DNA from: Variovorax sp. J2L1-78
Lineage (GTDB): Bacteria > Pseudomonadota > Gammaproteobacteria > Burkholderiales > Burkholderiaceae_C
Assembly: GCF_030317205.1 (NCBI RefSeq)
Contig: NZ_JASZYB010000001.1
Span: 186,001 to 250,000, forward strand
Reading direction: 5' to 3'
Length of the DNA stretch: 64,000 nt
Below, piece by piece: positions 52,084 through 61,722 of the stretch (the stretch's first letter is position 1; every line of letters starts with the position of its first letter). The translations under genes and the position numbers were made by a program. Under the pieces are notes generated by a model. That model was given only the letters and a program-made list of their open reading frames with translations, was not told the origin of the DNA and searched no databases.

Positions 52084-52290
52084 GTCGGCGACCGCCATGT
52101 GGCATCGGAAGAAAGCGCAGCTGTCGACAAGGCCTTCAGCGCGAACAGCGCGTTAAAGCTGTTGACGTTGACATCCGCAAAGCCAAGCTCTTCGGAGGTT
52201 GCATCGGCCCCACTGCGAATCTCCCTGGTACAGGCTCCTGGTGCACTTGCTCACGACGATGAACACCGGTCAAGGCTGCTGGCCACGCGC

Positions 52291-53232
52291 TCAGCCTGCG
52301 TTAGCGCTCAGGGCGGCTTGGCGATGCTCATAGACCTGCAGATGACAGTACGCGGAACGCGTGAGCGGGCTGTCGATGCCGCGGCGTTTCGCACGCTCCA
52401 GCATGTCGCCCACAATCGCCTTGGATTCCAGCCGCGGCGAACCCGAGGCGATGTCACGCATCATCGAGGCCGCCCAGGTCGATCGAGCATCCAGGAGGCG
52501 TCCTTCGAGTCGCTGGACGTCTGCTTCGGACAGGGCATGACCCTCTGCGGCGGCCACCGCCCGGCATTCGGCCATCGCCTGGCGCATGAGCACAGCACCG
52601 TCCTCGGTGGCGAGGATGTCGCCAACGCTCCCCCGCATGAGGCAGTTCATCATCGCGCCCGAGGCTAGCATCACCCATTTGTTCCACAACGCACCGGTGA
52701 TCTCCGGTGACAGGATGCGCGAACCGGGCGACTGCGCGATGAGTGCATGGAGGCGGTGGGCGGTGCCGACTGTCAATTCCGACCGTGCACCCGTCACGAC
52801 CGCGTCCATGGGGCCCGCGTGATGAACGATGCCATCGGCGTCGAGCGTGAGTGCGATGTAGGCAACACCGCCAAGCACTCGCTCCCGTCCGAAGCGCGCA
52901 TCCAGTTCGTCATACACGGAGAGCCCGTTCATGAACGGGAGCAGGGCAGTCGAAGGCCCAATGGCTGCGTGCACATCCGTCAACGCGGCCTGCAGGTCGT
53001 AGGCCTTGCAGCTTAGGACGATCAGGTCGTACACCGGCGCCAGGGCGCTCGTGGTCACCGCGACCACCGGGGCGCTGAAATCCCCCAGCTCGCTCCTGAC
53101 CTGCAGCCCGTGCGCGGCCAGCTGCTGCGCACGCCTCGGGCGTACCAGGAAGTTCACATCCGCACCGGCCTGGATCAGCCTGGCCCCGTAATAGCCACCG
53201 ATGGCGCCCGCGCCGACGACAAGAATCTTCAT
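52291..53232 (-). CDS. 2-dehydropantoate 2-reductase-like (ketopantoate reductase family) protein
   Basis: 313 residues from ATG 53232. NADP motif [18 protein letters not shown], ketopantoate reductase features [30 protein letters not shown], and C-terminal [15 protein letters not shown] with [21 protein letters not shown]. Many genomes carry several paralogs that act on other 2-oxo acids, so the pantothenate role is unproven. It overlaps the MATE gene stop, giving an operon with the pump; a long upstream frame is only a shadow of that gene. Confidence 0.9.
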   Translation of the reverse strand: MKILVVGAGAIGGYYGARLIQAGADVNFLVRPRRAQQLAAHGLQVRSELGDFSAPVVAVTTSALAPVYDLIVLSCKAYDLQAALTDVHAAIGPSTALLPFMNGLSVYDELDARFGRERVLGGVAYIALTLDADGIVHHAGPMDAVVTGARSELTVGTAHRLHALIAQSPGSRILSPEITGALWNKWVMLASGAMMNCLMRGSVGDILATEDGAVLMRQAMAECRAVAAAEGHALSEADVQRLEGRLLDARSTWAASMMRDIASGSPRLESKAIVGDMLERAKRRGIDSPLTRSAYCHLQVYEHRQAALSANAG

Positions 53233-54668
53233 GCATTTGCTCCTGGATGAGGGGGCGTGGATGTCCCTTGAACGCCGTTGGGGAGGGAAGAAGGACCGCT
53301 CGACCAGCCGCGTGCGCCGATCGACCAGAGGATGCACAGCCCGTAGAACGCCATGGCCGCAGCGCCGATGGCGAAGAAGGCCGTCAGGGAGCCGCCCACA
53401 TGGAGCCACGCCCCGCCCAGCCCCGCGAAGAGGCCCAGCCGCACGAACCCTGCAAGCAAGGGCCACTTGAGTCGGCCAGCGCCCTGGGAGGCGAAGTAGA
53501 GCGAGAAGCCCAGCGCGAAGAAGCCATAGAAGGGACCGACGATGCGAAGGTAATGCGCGCCCGTCTGCAGCAGCGCTTCCTCGGTGCCAAAAAGCCTGAG
53601 CCAGGCCTCGGGCCACAGTGCCGCCATCAGCCCGATGCTCTCCCCGAGCGCGAAGGCGATCGCCCCGCCGGTGAGGGCGATGCGACGCGCGCGGACATGC
53701 TGGCCGGCACCAATATTGGCGCTCACCAGCGCGACCATCGGCGCGCCGAGTCCGAAGGCGATGGGCATCAGCAGGTACTCGAGGCGCGCGGCGGTCGCGT
53801 AGCCGGCAAGCGCCTGGGTCCCCGCGTAGGTACCAACGATGGCTGTCGTGAGTGCGATGAGCCCGTTGGTCAGCACCGGGTTCAGGCAGGCAAGGCCACC
53901 GACCTCCAGGATGCGTCGCATCGGTGCCCACCGAAGCACGCCGAGCGAGAGACGGGCTGGGTTTCGGCCACTGCAGCAGTACCAGCCCAGAATCGCCGTG
54001 CCGGCGGCGTAGTACCCCAGCAGCGCGTAGGCACCACCGACCACCCCCAGTGCAGGAACGGGTCCGAATCCGAAGATCAGCAACGCGCAAAGCGGCACCA
54101 GCAGAAGCGCTCCGCCGCAGATGACGGCCCCTGGCATCAGCATGTTGCCCGTCCCCCGGATCACGCTGGCCAGCGCGTTCATGGTCCACATGAGCGTCAG
54201 TCCCGCGAACAGTACGTGTCCGTAATCGCTCGCCGCCGTCAGCGCCTGGGCCCTCGCGCCCAGAAACTCGAACAGCGCAGTGCTCGCCAGCAGCAGGACC
54301 ACGGTGAAGACACCGCCGATGGCCGCGCTGAGCGCCACAGCATGGCGCGCCAGCGAATCGGCCAGCGGTCCGTCGCCAGCGCCAAGCGCCCGGGCGACGG
54401 CCGACGAGATGCCGCCGCCCATCGCACCCTGCGACATGTTTTGCATCAGCATGAGGATCGGCACCACCACCGCAACACCTGCGAGGACGTTGGTGCCGAG
54501 CTTGGCGAGGAACCACATCTCCACCAGGCCGGTGGAAGACTGGGCGAGCATCATGAGCATGTTCGGCCAGCTCATGCGAAGCAGGGTTGCAAACACCGGC
54601 GCCTCGAGCATGCCGCGCAGCCTCGGGTTGACGCTTGAGAACTGCGCTGCGGATCGGGAGGCCGGCAT
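53229..54668 (-). CDS. MATE-family multidrug efflux transporter
   Basis: 479 residues from ATG 54668; an upstream in-frame Met would overlap the MarR promoter. About 12 transmembrane helices in two MatE bundles, with [32 protein letters not shown] at the start and [24 protein letters not shown] in the second bundle. It expels cations or drugs using a proton or sodium gradient. It is divergent from a MarR regulator and is the obvious target. Confidence 0.92.
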   Translation of the reverse strand: MPASRSAAQFSSVNPRLRGMLEAPVFATLLRMSWPNMLMMLAQSSTGLVEMWFLAKLGTNVLAGVAVVVPILMLMQNMSQGAMGGGISSAVARALGAGDGPLADSLARHAVALSAAIGGVFTVVLLLASTALFEFLGARAQALTAASDYGHVLFAGLTLMWTMNALASVIRGTGNMLMPGAVICGGALLLVPLCALLIFGFGPVPALGVVGGAYALLGYYAAGTAILGWYCCSGRNPARLSLGVLRWAPMRRILEVGGLACLNPVLTNGLIALTTAIVGTYAGTQALAGYATAARLEYLLMPIAFGLGAPMVALVSANIGAGQHVRARRIALTGGAIAFALGESIGLMAALWPEAWLRLFGTEEALLQTGAHYLRIVGPFYGFFALGFSLYFASQGAGRLKWPLLAGFVRLGLFAGLGGAWLHVGGSLTAFFAIGAAAMAFYGLCILWSIGARGWSSGPSSLPNGVQGTSTPPHPGANA

Positions 54669-54802
54669 GATGGTGAGGACCAGGAACGGACCTCGTTCAC
54701 TGGCCGGTACGTGAAATGAACTTGAATATACTTGCACATGCCAATATCTGCAGGCACCCCGCGCTTAGGTCGGGCAGTGCTGCGGCAGAATGCAAGCACG
54801 TC

Positions 54803-55291
54803 ATGCCATCACCATTGCTCAGCGCCAAAGATCCGCTTGTTTGCAATGGCTCTGCCTTGCGCAAGGCCACCCGACGTATCACTCAGCTCTACGACGCAGT
54901 CCTCGCGCCGAGCGGGATCAGCGTGTCGCAGCGCTCCGTGCTGGTTCACGTCGAGCGGGCCGGGACGCCCACCATGACGCAGCTCGCCCATGCCATGGTC
55001 CTGGATCGCTCTGCGTTGGCTCACAACCTCCGGCCGCTCGAGCGCGATGGCTATCTCGTGCAGCGCCGCGACGCGGTCGATGGACGCAGCCGGCGCGTGG
55101 CATTGACCGAGGCCGGGCGTGCCAAGCTTGCGGAATCCAACCGCCTCTGGCGCATGGCACAGAACCGTTTCGAAGTGGTTTACGGCGCACAGCGCGCAGC
55201 CGACTTGCGGGCCGCCCTGGCGGAGATTTTTTCAGAGGAGTTCGCCGAGGCGTTCCGCCAATCCGACGCCGCAGCCCCCAATGCTCGCTAG
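54803..55291 (+). CDS. MarR-family transcriptional regulator
   Basis: 162 residues from ATG 54803; the frame extends back to 54716. Winged helix: RITQLYDAVLAPSGISVSQRSVLVHVERAG, MTQLAHAMVLDRSALAHNLRPLERDGYLV and the wing RRDAVDGRSRRVALTEAG. Divergent from the MATE gene, so likely its repressor. Typical MarR ligands are phenolic or other small toxic compounds. Confidence 0.92.
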   Translation: MPSPLLSAKDPLVCNGSALRKATRRITQLYDAVLAPSGISVSQRSVLVHVERAGTPTMTQLAHAMVLDRSALAHNLRPLERDGYLVQRRDAVDGRSRRVALTEAGRAKLAESNRLWRMAQNRFEVVYGAQRAADLRAALAEIFSEEFAEAFRQSDAAAPNAR

Positions 55292-55312
55292 CCGGGCAAA
55301 CCGGCGCGACGT

Positions 55313-56656
55313 TCACGACGCAGGGGAGCTACGAGCCGGCGCGTCGCTCGCCAGGATCTCACCGCGACATTCGCCAAAGCCGATGCGCGCATAGCCGGGC
55401 TTGTGGCACCAGCCCTTGAGAATCACGGCGTCGCCATCGGCCAGGAAACTGCGCGTCTCACCGTTTTCCAGTGCGAGCGGCGCCACCCCGCCACGGGCGA
55501 GCTCGATCAGCGCGCCGGCCTCTGCGGCGCCCGGGCCCGAGACGGTCCCGCTGCCCAGCAGATCGCCGGCCCGCAGATTGCACCCGCCGGCCGTGTGGTG
55601 GGCGATCATCTGCGCAATGCTCCAGTACTGGTGCCTGAAACTGGTGGCGGACAGCCGCTGCGGAGCACCGCCTCGTGCGCGATCGGCAGCGGTCTCGAGC
55701 AGCACCTCCAACTGCACATCGAAGGCTCCGCGCTGCCGGACGGGTTCTGCGTCGAGGTGGGCGAGCGGCTGGGGCTCGTTGGCAGCACGGCACCATGGCA
55801 GCCGATAGGGCGCCAGCGCCTCCATGGTGACGATCCATGGAGACAGCGTGGTCGCGAAGTTCTTGGCCTGGAACGGTCCGAGCGGCGTGGATTCCCAGCG
55901 CTGGATATCTCGGGCGGACCAATCGTTCAGAAGGCAGAGGCCAAACGCATGGCCATCGGCATCGGCAACGCCGATCGGCTCGCCAAGCGTGTTGCCCGTG
56001 CCGATGTAGATGCCCAGCTCCAACTCGTAGTCCAGGCGCTGCGACGGGCCGTACACAGGTGTCGTTGCCCCCGGCGCCAGCCACTGCCCTCGCGGTCGGC
56101 GGATCCGCTCGCCAGAAAGGCCGATGCTGGAGACGCGACCGTGATAGGCAATGGGCATCCAGCGGAAATTGGCAGACAGCGGATCGTCAGGGCGGTAGAG
56201 CCGTCCAATGTTCAGCGCGTGGTCCACCGAGGTGTAGAAATCCGTGTAGTCGCCAATGACCACCGGCAGAGCGTGCTGTGCCCCGGCCCGCGGTACCAAG
56301 CACGTCTCGCAGGCAAGGCGTGCACCCGCTGGCGCATCGTCGCGGAGTAGCGCGAAGACCCCATGACGCAGAGCGCGCCAAGCCGGCCGGCCCATCCCGA
56401 GCAGTGCATTCAGGCTGGGTTGCGAAGCGGCCCGCGCCGCCTGGGCCGCAAGCCCCTTCAGCAGCGAGCCGTCCGATAGCGCCGCGAGGTCCAGGATCCG
56501 GTCGCCGATGGCGATGCCGCCGCGAAACGCACCCTCGGCGCCGGCCGGCTTGAAAACCGACAAGGGCAGGTTCTGCAGCGGGAAATCGCTCATCGGTCCG
56601 GCCGAGCGCACCCAGCTTCGGGCCGACCCGTCGTGCGTGTGATCCAGCTCAGTCAT
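55313..56656 (-). CDS. fahA: Fumarylacetoacetase
   Basis: 447 residues from ATG 56656, with the two-domain full-length FAH layout. The N-terminal domain has SWVRSAG...SDFPLQNLPLSVF. The catalytic domain has DYTDFYTSVDHALNIGRLYR, YHGRVSSI, LELGIYIGTGN, LLNDWSARDIQRWE and metal-site Glu/Asp positions. It hydrolyses fumarylacetoacetate to fumarate and acetoacetate, or an analogous beta-diketo acid. No homogentisate dioxygenase is adjacent; instead it overlaps a CoA-transferase gene by 8 bp, so its substrate may differ here. Confidence 0.9.
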   Translation of the reverse strand: MTELDHTHDGSARSWVRSAGPMSDFPLQNLPLSVFKPAGAEGAFRGGIAIGDRILDLAALSDGSLLKGLAAQAARAASQPSLNALLGMGRPAWRALRHGVFALLRDDAPAGARLACETCLVPRAGAQHALPVVIGDYTDFYTSVDHALNIGRLYRPDDPLSANFRWMPIAYHGRVSSIGLSGERIRRPRGQWLAPGATTPVYGPSQRLDYELELGIYIGTGNTLGEPIGVADADGHAFGLCLLNDWSARDIQRWESTPLGPFQAKNFATTLSPWIVTMEALAPYRLPWCRAANEPQPLAHLDAEPVRQRGAFDVQLEVLLETAADRARGGAPQRLSATSFRHQYWSIAQMIAHHTAGGCNLRAGDLLGSGTVSGPGAAEAGALIELARGGVAPLALENGETRSFLADGDAVILKGWCHKPGYARIGFGECRGEILASDAPARSSPAS

Positions 56657-57878
56657 ACGCACCGCGCGCCGCACGACGGCTCAGCAGCACACGGCGCTGA
56701 CGCAGATCCTCGATGACTGCCGGGTCGACATGGCGCTCCGTCAGCAACTCCACGTTGTGCTCTCCCTGAAAGGCCGGAATTCCTGGGGCGGGAAGCTTCG
56801 ATTCGCTGAACCGCCAAGGCGCTCCAGGCATGCGCATCGTGCCGCCGCCGCGGTCGTCCACTTCCACCACCGCGCCCCAGTCCTGGGCCCACTCCGACTG
56901 TGCGAGGTCGTTGGTCGTTCGGATGACGCCGATCGCGAGTCCGGCCTCGCTCACCTGCGCCTGCAATTGCTCCAGATCAGTGAACGTCATGATCCAGGCA
57001 CGCACCTCGGCCAGCAGCACCTGAAGGTTCTGGCGGCGCAGCGGCGCACTCGCAAAGCGCGGGTCGGTCAGCAGGTCGGTGCGACGCATCATGGCGGCGT
57101 AGCGCACGAACATCGGCGAGTAGATCGGGCTCGCAGCGATCGTCACGCAGCGCCCGTCGGGCAGGGCATAGATGTGCGACTCCGGCGCGCTCAGCGCCGG
57201 CGGCTCGCCCATGGTGTCGATGCCCGAGAGTTGGGCGCCCGCGCGCTCGTTCACCGAGAGCATGGTGGCGGCCATCGACACGTCCACATGCTGACCGCGC
57301 CCCGTGCGCTCGCGTGCCTGAAGCGCTGCCAGCACGGCGATCACGCCCTGCAAGCCGGTGTAGACGTCCGCGTGGCTGCACGCGTCGTTGCGCAGCTCTG
57401 TGAGCGACTCCCCGTAGTGCTTCTGGAGAATGTCGGTCAGTCCCGTCTCGGCCTGCACGGTCGGCGCAAAGGCAGGCCGGTTGCGCCACGGTCCTGTCTG
57501 GCCATAGCCGCTCATGGAGACGTACACCGCCCGGGGATTGAAGCGATGCACGTCCTCATACCCCAGCCCGAACCGCGCCAGCGTTCCCGGCCGGAAGTTC
57601 TCCACGATCACGTCGGCATCGCGGCACAGGTCGCGCACGATCTCGCGCGCCTCGGGCCAGTTCAGGTCGAGGCTGAGGTTTCGCTTCCCGGCATTCTGCT
57701 GCGCGTAGTAGACCGACATCTGGTTGATGTGAGGCACACCCGCACGGCCGGCGTCGCCGGCCGGCGGTTCGATCTTCGTGACGTCGGCGCCCAGGTCGCG
57801 CAGCGCCTTGGTGCAATGCGGGCCGGCAAGCACCCGGGTGAAATCGATCACGCGCAGACCTGCAAGAGGAGCATCCAT
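56649..57878 (-). CDS. CaiB/BaiF-family CoA-transferase
   Basis: 409 residues from ATG 57878. Family marks: LAGLRVIDFTRVLAGPHCTKALRDLGADVTKIEPP, KRNLSLDLNWPEAREIV, DVIVENFRPGTLARFGLGY and SGYGQTGPW. The catalytic Asp is in DACSHADVYTG. It transfers CoA to a carboxylate substrate, usually from succinyl-CoA. Starts one base after the enoyl-CoA hydratase stop on the same strand, giving an activation-then-hydration order. Confidence 0.93.
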   Translation of the reverse strand: MDAPLAGLRVIDFTRVLAGPHCTKALRDLGADVTKIEPPAGDAGRAGVPHINQMSVYYAQQNAGKRNLSLDLNWPEAREIVRDLCRDADVIVENFRPGTLARFGLGYEDVHRFNPRAVYVSMSGYGQTGPWRNRPAFAPTVQAETGLTDILQKHYGESLTELRNDACSHADVYTGLQGVIAVLAALQARERTGRGQHVDVSMAATMLSVNERAGAQLSGIDTMGEPPALSAPESHIYALPDGRCVTIAASPIYSPMFVRYAAMMRRTDLLTDPRFASAPLRRQNLQVLLAEVRAWIMTFTDLEQLQAQVSEAGLAIGVIRTTNDLAQSEWAQDWGAVVEVDDRGGGTMRMPGAPWRFSESKLPAPGIPAFQGEHNVELLTERHVDPAVIEDLRQRRVLLSRRAARGAYD

Positions 57879-57879
57879 T

Positions 57880-58644
57880 TCAGTTCCCCTCAAAGACAGC
57901 CGAGCCCGGACCGGTGGCCATGAAGGCGGCAATGCCTCGGCGCTGGTCCTCGCTGGCCCACATGATGTTGTTGATGTCGGTTTGCTTCGCATCCGCGCCT
58001 GCAATGCCGTGTCGCGCCGACAGGTTGGCCAGGGTCTTGATGCCGCGCAGTGCAACGGTCGGCCCGGCCGCGAGCTGCCGTGCCCAGGACATGGATGCCG
58101 TCGGCAATTCCGACTCCGCCACCACCAGGTTGATCAGCCCCCAGCGTTCGAGCGCCACCGGATCCTGACGCCGGCCGAACATCGCCAGCTCCTTCGCGCG
58201 TGCTGGGCCGACCCGCTGGGTGACGCGTTGCACACCGCCGAGCAACGGCAAGAGGCCCAGCGAGGCTTCGGCCATGCCGAAGGAGGCCGTGTCCGCGGCC
58301 ACGATCATGTCGCAGGTGACGGCCAGCTCCAGGCCACCGCCGAGCGCCGCGCCGTGCACTGCGGCCACCGTCGGGACGGCCACGTTCTCCAGCGCGTCCA
58401 GGAGTTGCTCAAGACCGGCTTGGTCGCGCCGACGGCCACCGGCGCGAAAGCCCTCGACATCCGCGCCGGCGCAGAAGTGCCGCATGCCGCTGCGCAGCAG
58501 GATCGAGCGGCAACCTTGTGCGACGGCCTGCTCGTAGGCGCCCAGCAGGCCCTGCAGCAACGCCTCGTCGATCAGGTTGTGGGGAGGTTTGGCGAGCGTG
58601 ACGACGCCAACGGCGCCGTCCTTCTCATAGTGCACGATGGTCAT
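57880..58644 (-). CDS. Enoyl-CoA hydratase/isomerase
   Basis: 254 residues from ATG 58644, with AGAGGA upstream. Crotonase motifs: HFCAGADVEGF (oxyanion Ala/Gly), HGAALGGGLELAVTCDMIVAAD with catalytic Glu, and MAEASLGLLPLLGGVQRVTQRVG with the second Glu. Both catalytic Glu positions appear intact, unlike the homologue at 44047. It would hydrate the CoA ester made by the next gene product, the CaiB transferase. Confidence 0.92.
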   Translation of the reverse strand: MTIVHYEKDGAVGVVTLAKPPHNLIDEALLQGLLGAYEQAVAQGCRSILLRSGMRHFCAGADVEGFRAGGRRRDQAGLEQLLDALENVAVPTVAAVHGAALGGGLELAVTCDMIVAADTASFGMAEASLGLLPLLGGVQRVTQRVGPARAKELAMFGRRQDPVALERWGLINLVVAESELPTASMSWARQLAAGPTVALRGIKTLANLSARHGIAGADAKQTDINNIMWASEDQRRGIAAFMATGPGSAVFEGN

Positions 58645-58677
58645 TTGTTTCCTCTTCAATGGTTCGGGAGATGGGCG

Positions 58678-59679
58678 TTACTGGGGGTCGAGCTTCAGCG
58701 AGCGGGCAACCCGCACGTACTTCTCGTGCTCGTTGCGCAGGAAGGCGCTTGCTTGTGCCGGTGTCATCGGGTCGAGGCGGCGAGATGCGTTGGTCTTGAT
58801 CCGCGCCTGGTTCTCCGGGCTCAGCACCCAATCGTTCATCGCGGCGGTCAGGCGTGCGACCACGGGTTCGGGCGTCTCGGGCGGCGCGAGCAGGGCAGCC
58901 CAGAGGCTGTAGTCGAAGTTCTTGAGCGCACGGCTCTCGCCAACGGTCGGCACGTCCGGCAGGGCAGGATTGCGCTGCGGGCTGGCCAGCGCGATCGGGC
59001 GCATCTTTCCGTTCTGGATCATCCCGAGCGTCGGCCCGCCCAGAGGGACGAAGGTGAGGTCTACCTGCCCCCCGGCAATGTCGGCGATGGTCGGCGCAGC
59101 CCCCTTGTACGGGACCTCCAGGAACCGCACGCCGGTTCGCGCCTGGAAGTCTGCCGCCACCAGGTGGGGCGCCGAGCCGGTGCCCCAGTGGGCGATCGAG
59201 AGCTCCTTGTTGCCGGGCTTCTTCGCATACTCGACCAGTTCGTCCACGCTCTTGAACTGGTGCGCGGCGCTGGAGACGAGCACGAAGTCGGAGATGCCCG
59301 CCACCCCCAGAAGTCTGAATGCCACCGGGTCGTACTTCGCGCTGGCGATGGTCATCGGTGCCACCAGAAAATCGATCCCGGTGGTCCCAAGCAGCGTGTA
59401 GCCATCGGGCTTGGTCCTGGAGACGAAGGACGCACTGAGCGACCCGTTGGCCCCAGGCATGCTGTCCACCACCAGCGGCTGCCCGAGACTTTGCTGCAGG
59501 ACCACCGCTGCTGCGCGGATCGACACGTCGGCGGGGCCGCCGGCGGGAAAGGCCATCTTCACCACCATCGGTTTGGCGGGAAACGGCCCGGTCTGCGCGA
59601 GCCCTGCGTGACCGAGGCCACCGTAAGCGCAGGCGGCGCAGGCGCCGCGCAATAGCAAACGTCTGGACAGAGAACTCAT
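58678..59679 (-). CDS. Bug/TctC-family substrate-binding protein
   Basis: 333 residues from ATG 59679. A twin-arginine-like SRRLLLRGACAACAYGG leads a signal ending HAGLAQ. Marks: FPAKPMVVKMAFPAGGPADVS, PGANGSLSASFVS, DGYTLLGTTGIDFL, IAHWGTGSAPHLVAADFQA, VPYKGAAPTIADIAGGQVD. A close paralogue of 47875-48876. First gene of the Bug-hydratase-transferase-FahA operon, so the imported acid likely enters this CoA pathway. Divergent from a TetR gene. Confidence 0.93.
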   Translation of the reverse strand: MSSLSRRLLLRGACAACAYGGLGHAGLAQTGPFPAKPMVVKMAFPAGGPADVSIRAAAVVLQQSLGQPLVVDSMPGANGSLSASFVSRTKPDGYTLLGTTGIDFLVAPMTIASAKYDPVAFRLLGVAGISDFVLVSSAAHQFKSVDELVEYAKKPGNKELSIAHWGTGSAPHLVAADFQARTGVRFLEVPYKGAAPTIADIAGGQVDLTFVPLGGPTLGMIQNGKMRPIALASPQRNPALPDVPTVGESRALKNFDYSLWAALLAPPETPEPVVARLTAAMNDWVLSPENQARIKTNASRRLDPMTPAQASAFLRNEHEKYVRVARSLKLDPQ

Positions 59680-59710
59680 GGATGTCTCCTGGGGTAGTTG
59701 GCTGCCAAAT

Positions 59711-59725
59711 GTTAACGGCATTAAC
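59711..59725. promoter_or_regulatory. GTTAA-N5-TTAAC inverted repeat, candidate operator
   Basis: GTTAACGGCATTAAC in the 96-bp gap between the Bug and TetR starts. Position suggests the TetR protein; sequence also faintly recalls the LacI-like sites near kdgD. Confidence 0.45.
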
Positions 59726-59775
59726 TTCAATCGTTTTCGGGGTAAACCCTTTCCGGCTTCGCGCACAATCGACCG

Positions 59776-60498
59776 ATGCCATCCCCGCTGTCCACGAAGA
59801 GAAAGGCGCCACAGCCGGTGGCGTCCGCGGCGTCCTATCACCACGGTGACCTGCGCAATGCCCTGTTGCGAGAAGGCCGGCGCCTGCTCGAGGAGCGCGG
59901 CGCAGGGGAGCTCAGCCTGCGCGAATGTGCCCGACGCGTCGGGGTTTCCGAGGCTGCGCCTTCGCGTCACTTCGAGGGCAAGGAGGGACTTCTGGCGGGC
60001 ATCGCGAGTGATGGCTTTCGTGAGCTCGCAGCGCAACGCATGGCGATCGCGGCCATGGAACTCAGCACGCTGGAGAAGACCCGCGAGATGTTGCTGAGCT
60101 ATGTGCGCTACGCCCAGGCGAACAAGGGCCTATTCAATCTGATGGTCGGGCCCCGGATCCTGGAGACGCAGCGCCATGCCGAACTCGTCTCAGAAGGATC
60201 CAGATCCTTCAATCTTTTCTCGGAGGCGGTGGTACAGCTCGCGCGCGAGCACGGCTGGCCCAGCGAACAGCTGGAGCTGGTCGCCCACAGCGCCTGGGCC
60301 ATGGAGCACGGCCTGGCCACCTTGATCCTGGGCGATCGAGCGCCGCGGGCCGACCGCCAGGTGGACCTTCAACAGATGATCGACTTCTCCATCGCGATGC
60401 TGCTCAGCGCCATCGTGGCAGGTCCGAAGGCCTTCGCTGCATCGGCGAGGCCGGGCGGCTCGAAGGCACGTTCGCGCGCTGCGCACCGGCCATCCTGA
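59776..60498 (+). CDS. TetR-family transcriptional regulator (WHG-domain type)
   Basis: 240 residues. The HTH region is YHHGDLRNALLREGRRLLEERGAGELSLRECARRVGVSEAAPSRHFEGKEGLLAGI, the exact style of WHG-domain (TetR_C_33) regulators. The effector part has LFNLMVGPRIL and WAMEHGLATLILG. Divergent from the Bug operon, which is its probable target. Confidence 0.92.
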   Translation: MPSPLSTKRKAPQPVASAASYHHGDLRNALLREGRRLLEERGAGELSLRECARRVGVSEAAPSRHFEGKEGLLAGIASDGFRELAAQRMAIAAMELSTLEKTREMLLSYVRYAQANKGLFNLMVGPRILETQRHAELVSEGSRSFNLFSEAVVQLAREHGWPSEQLELVAHSAWAMEHGLATLILGDRAPRADRQVDLQQMIDFSIAMLLSAIVAGPKAFAASARPGGSKARSRAAHRPS

Positions 60499-60636
60499 CA
60501 AGCGCGGACGGGCCAAGCGCGCTGACAGCCGCAATGGACTCCTTTTCATGAAGCGCGCGTATTCCCGTACTCCACCAGGCACGAACGGATTTGATGCCCA
60601 GCGGCCCCTGCGCGCCGTTGAAGCGCCGTAAGGGCC

Positions 60637-61352
60637 TCACGCCCCCACCAGCCGCAACGCCTTCATTGTTTTCCTCATGCTCAGGATGGCGATCACTCGC
60701 TTGAGGTTGTAAGCCAGCACATGCAGGCTCATCTCGGTGTCTACATGCGCCAGCGTCTCCGTCAGGAAGTGCGTCGAGCCCATCCAGTGTTTCAACGTCC
60801 CGAAGACATGCTCCACGGTGCGCCGTCGTAAGGTCATGGCCTCGGGCCTCTTGTCCAGGTGCTGCTGCACACGCTCGAGCACCTCTTCATGTTCCCATCG
60901 GCGGATGCGTCGGTAGTCGTCTGTCGTGCATCGGTCTTTGATCGCGCATGTGAGGCAGGCACTGGTCCAGTAGACATGGGTGTTGAGCCCGTTCTTCTCT
61001 ACGGTGCTGAACCTGTAGATGGACCGCTCGCCGCAGGGCATTGGTATTCATCGTCCTTCGGGATGTAGATGAAGTCGCTCTTGTCGAAGCGACCTGCAGC
61101 CTTGGCGCCCGAGGTCATGGGCTTGGGCACGAAGGCCGTGATGTCAGCGTCCTCGCAGGCCTTGAGCTCGGTGCTGTTGAAGTAGCCACGGTCGGCAAAG
61201 GCCTGCAGCTTCTTGGTGCCCATGGCCTCACGTGCGGCCTTGACCGCTGCAACCTTTGGCTTGATCCCTAACCGACTGAAGGTGCGGCGTATTCTTGGGC
61301 TTGCGCTGGTTTCCGCTGGCGGCGCCTTGCTGATTGCCCAACTGTGGGACAT
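60637..61352 (-). pseudogene. IS1182-type transposase remnant with frameshift
   Basis: Two overlapping frames give one protein: KVAAVKAAREAMGTKKLQAFADRGYFNSTELKACEDADI and YIPKDDEYQCPA in one, then MPCGERSIYRFSTVE, HVYWTSACLTCAIKDRC and HVFGTLKHWMGSTHFLTETLAHVDTEMSLHVLAYNLKRV in the other. A single missing base near 61030-61035 separates them. The N-terminal ~half (DUF772 and first DDE part) is gone, so the element is dead. The right boundary is uncertain. Confidence 0.8.
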
Positions 61353-61398
61353 GGTCCGCTAGAGGTTCATACGCCCAGCATCCAATCGCTTTGACCGA

Positions 61399-61689
61399 TC
61401 AAATCTCCCGCAACGACTCTGCACCGGGAGCGGTCATGCTCGGGTTGAACTCGATGACCTCATAGCTCGCGCAGCCACTCTGGACAAAAGGGTCTGCTTC
61501 GAGCACTGCTTTCAGATTGGCGCGGCTCGCCGTTCGCGTGAGGATGACGCCTCCATTCCTCGGATTTTGCCGCCCGGAGGCGATGAACAGACCCGCTTCA
61601 TAGTGCCGCCTGAGCCAGGCCACATGCTGCGGCATCAGGGCATCGATCTCGGCGAGCGGTCGCAGATAGGTCAGGGTGACGATGAACAT
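61399..61689 (-). CDS. YciI-family protein
   Basis: 96 residues: MFIVTLTYLRPLAEIDALMPQHVAWLRRHYEAGLFIASGRQ, then GGVILTRTASRANLKAVLEADPFVQSGCASYEVIEF, the complete YciI/DGPF ferredoxin-like fold with the conserved His. Such proteins may act as small dehalogenase or lactonase-like enzymes; most are uncharacterised. Isolated gene next to the IS1182 remnant. Confidence 0.9.
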   Translation of the reverse strand: MFIVTLTYLRPLAEIDALMPQHVAWLRRHYEAGLFIASGRQNPRNGGVILTRTASRANLKAVLEADPFVQSGCASYEVIEFNPSMTAPGAESLREI

Positions 61690-61722
61690 CGCTTCACCCC
61701 ACAGGCTTGACCAAAGGGCCGC

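Noticed and set aside
52291..54516. 741-codon frame suggesting a fusion onto the ketopantoate reductase
   Set aside because: The extra N-terminal part is an out-of-frame reading of the MATE gene; ATG 53232 gives the normal family length.
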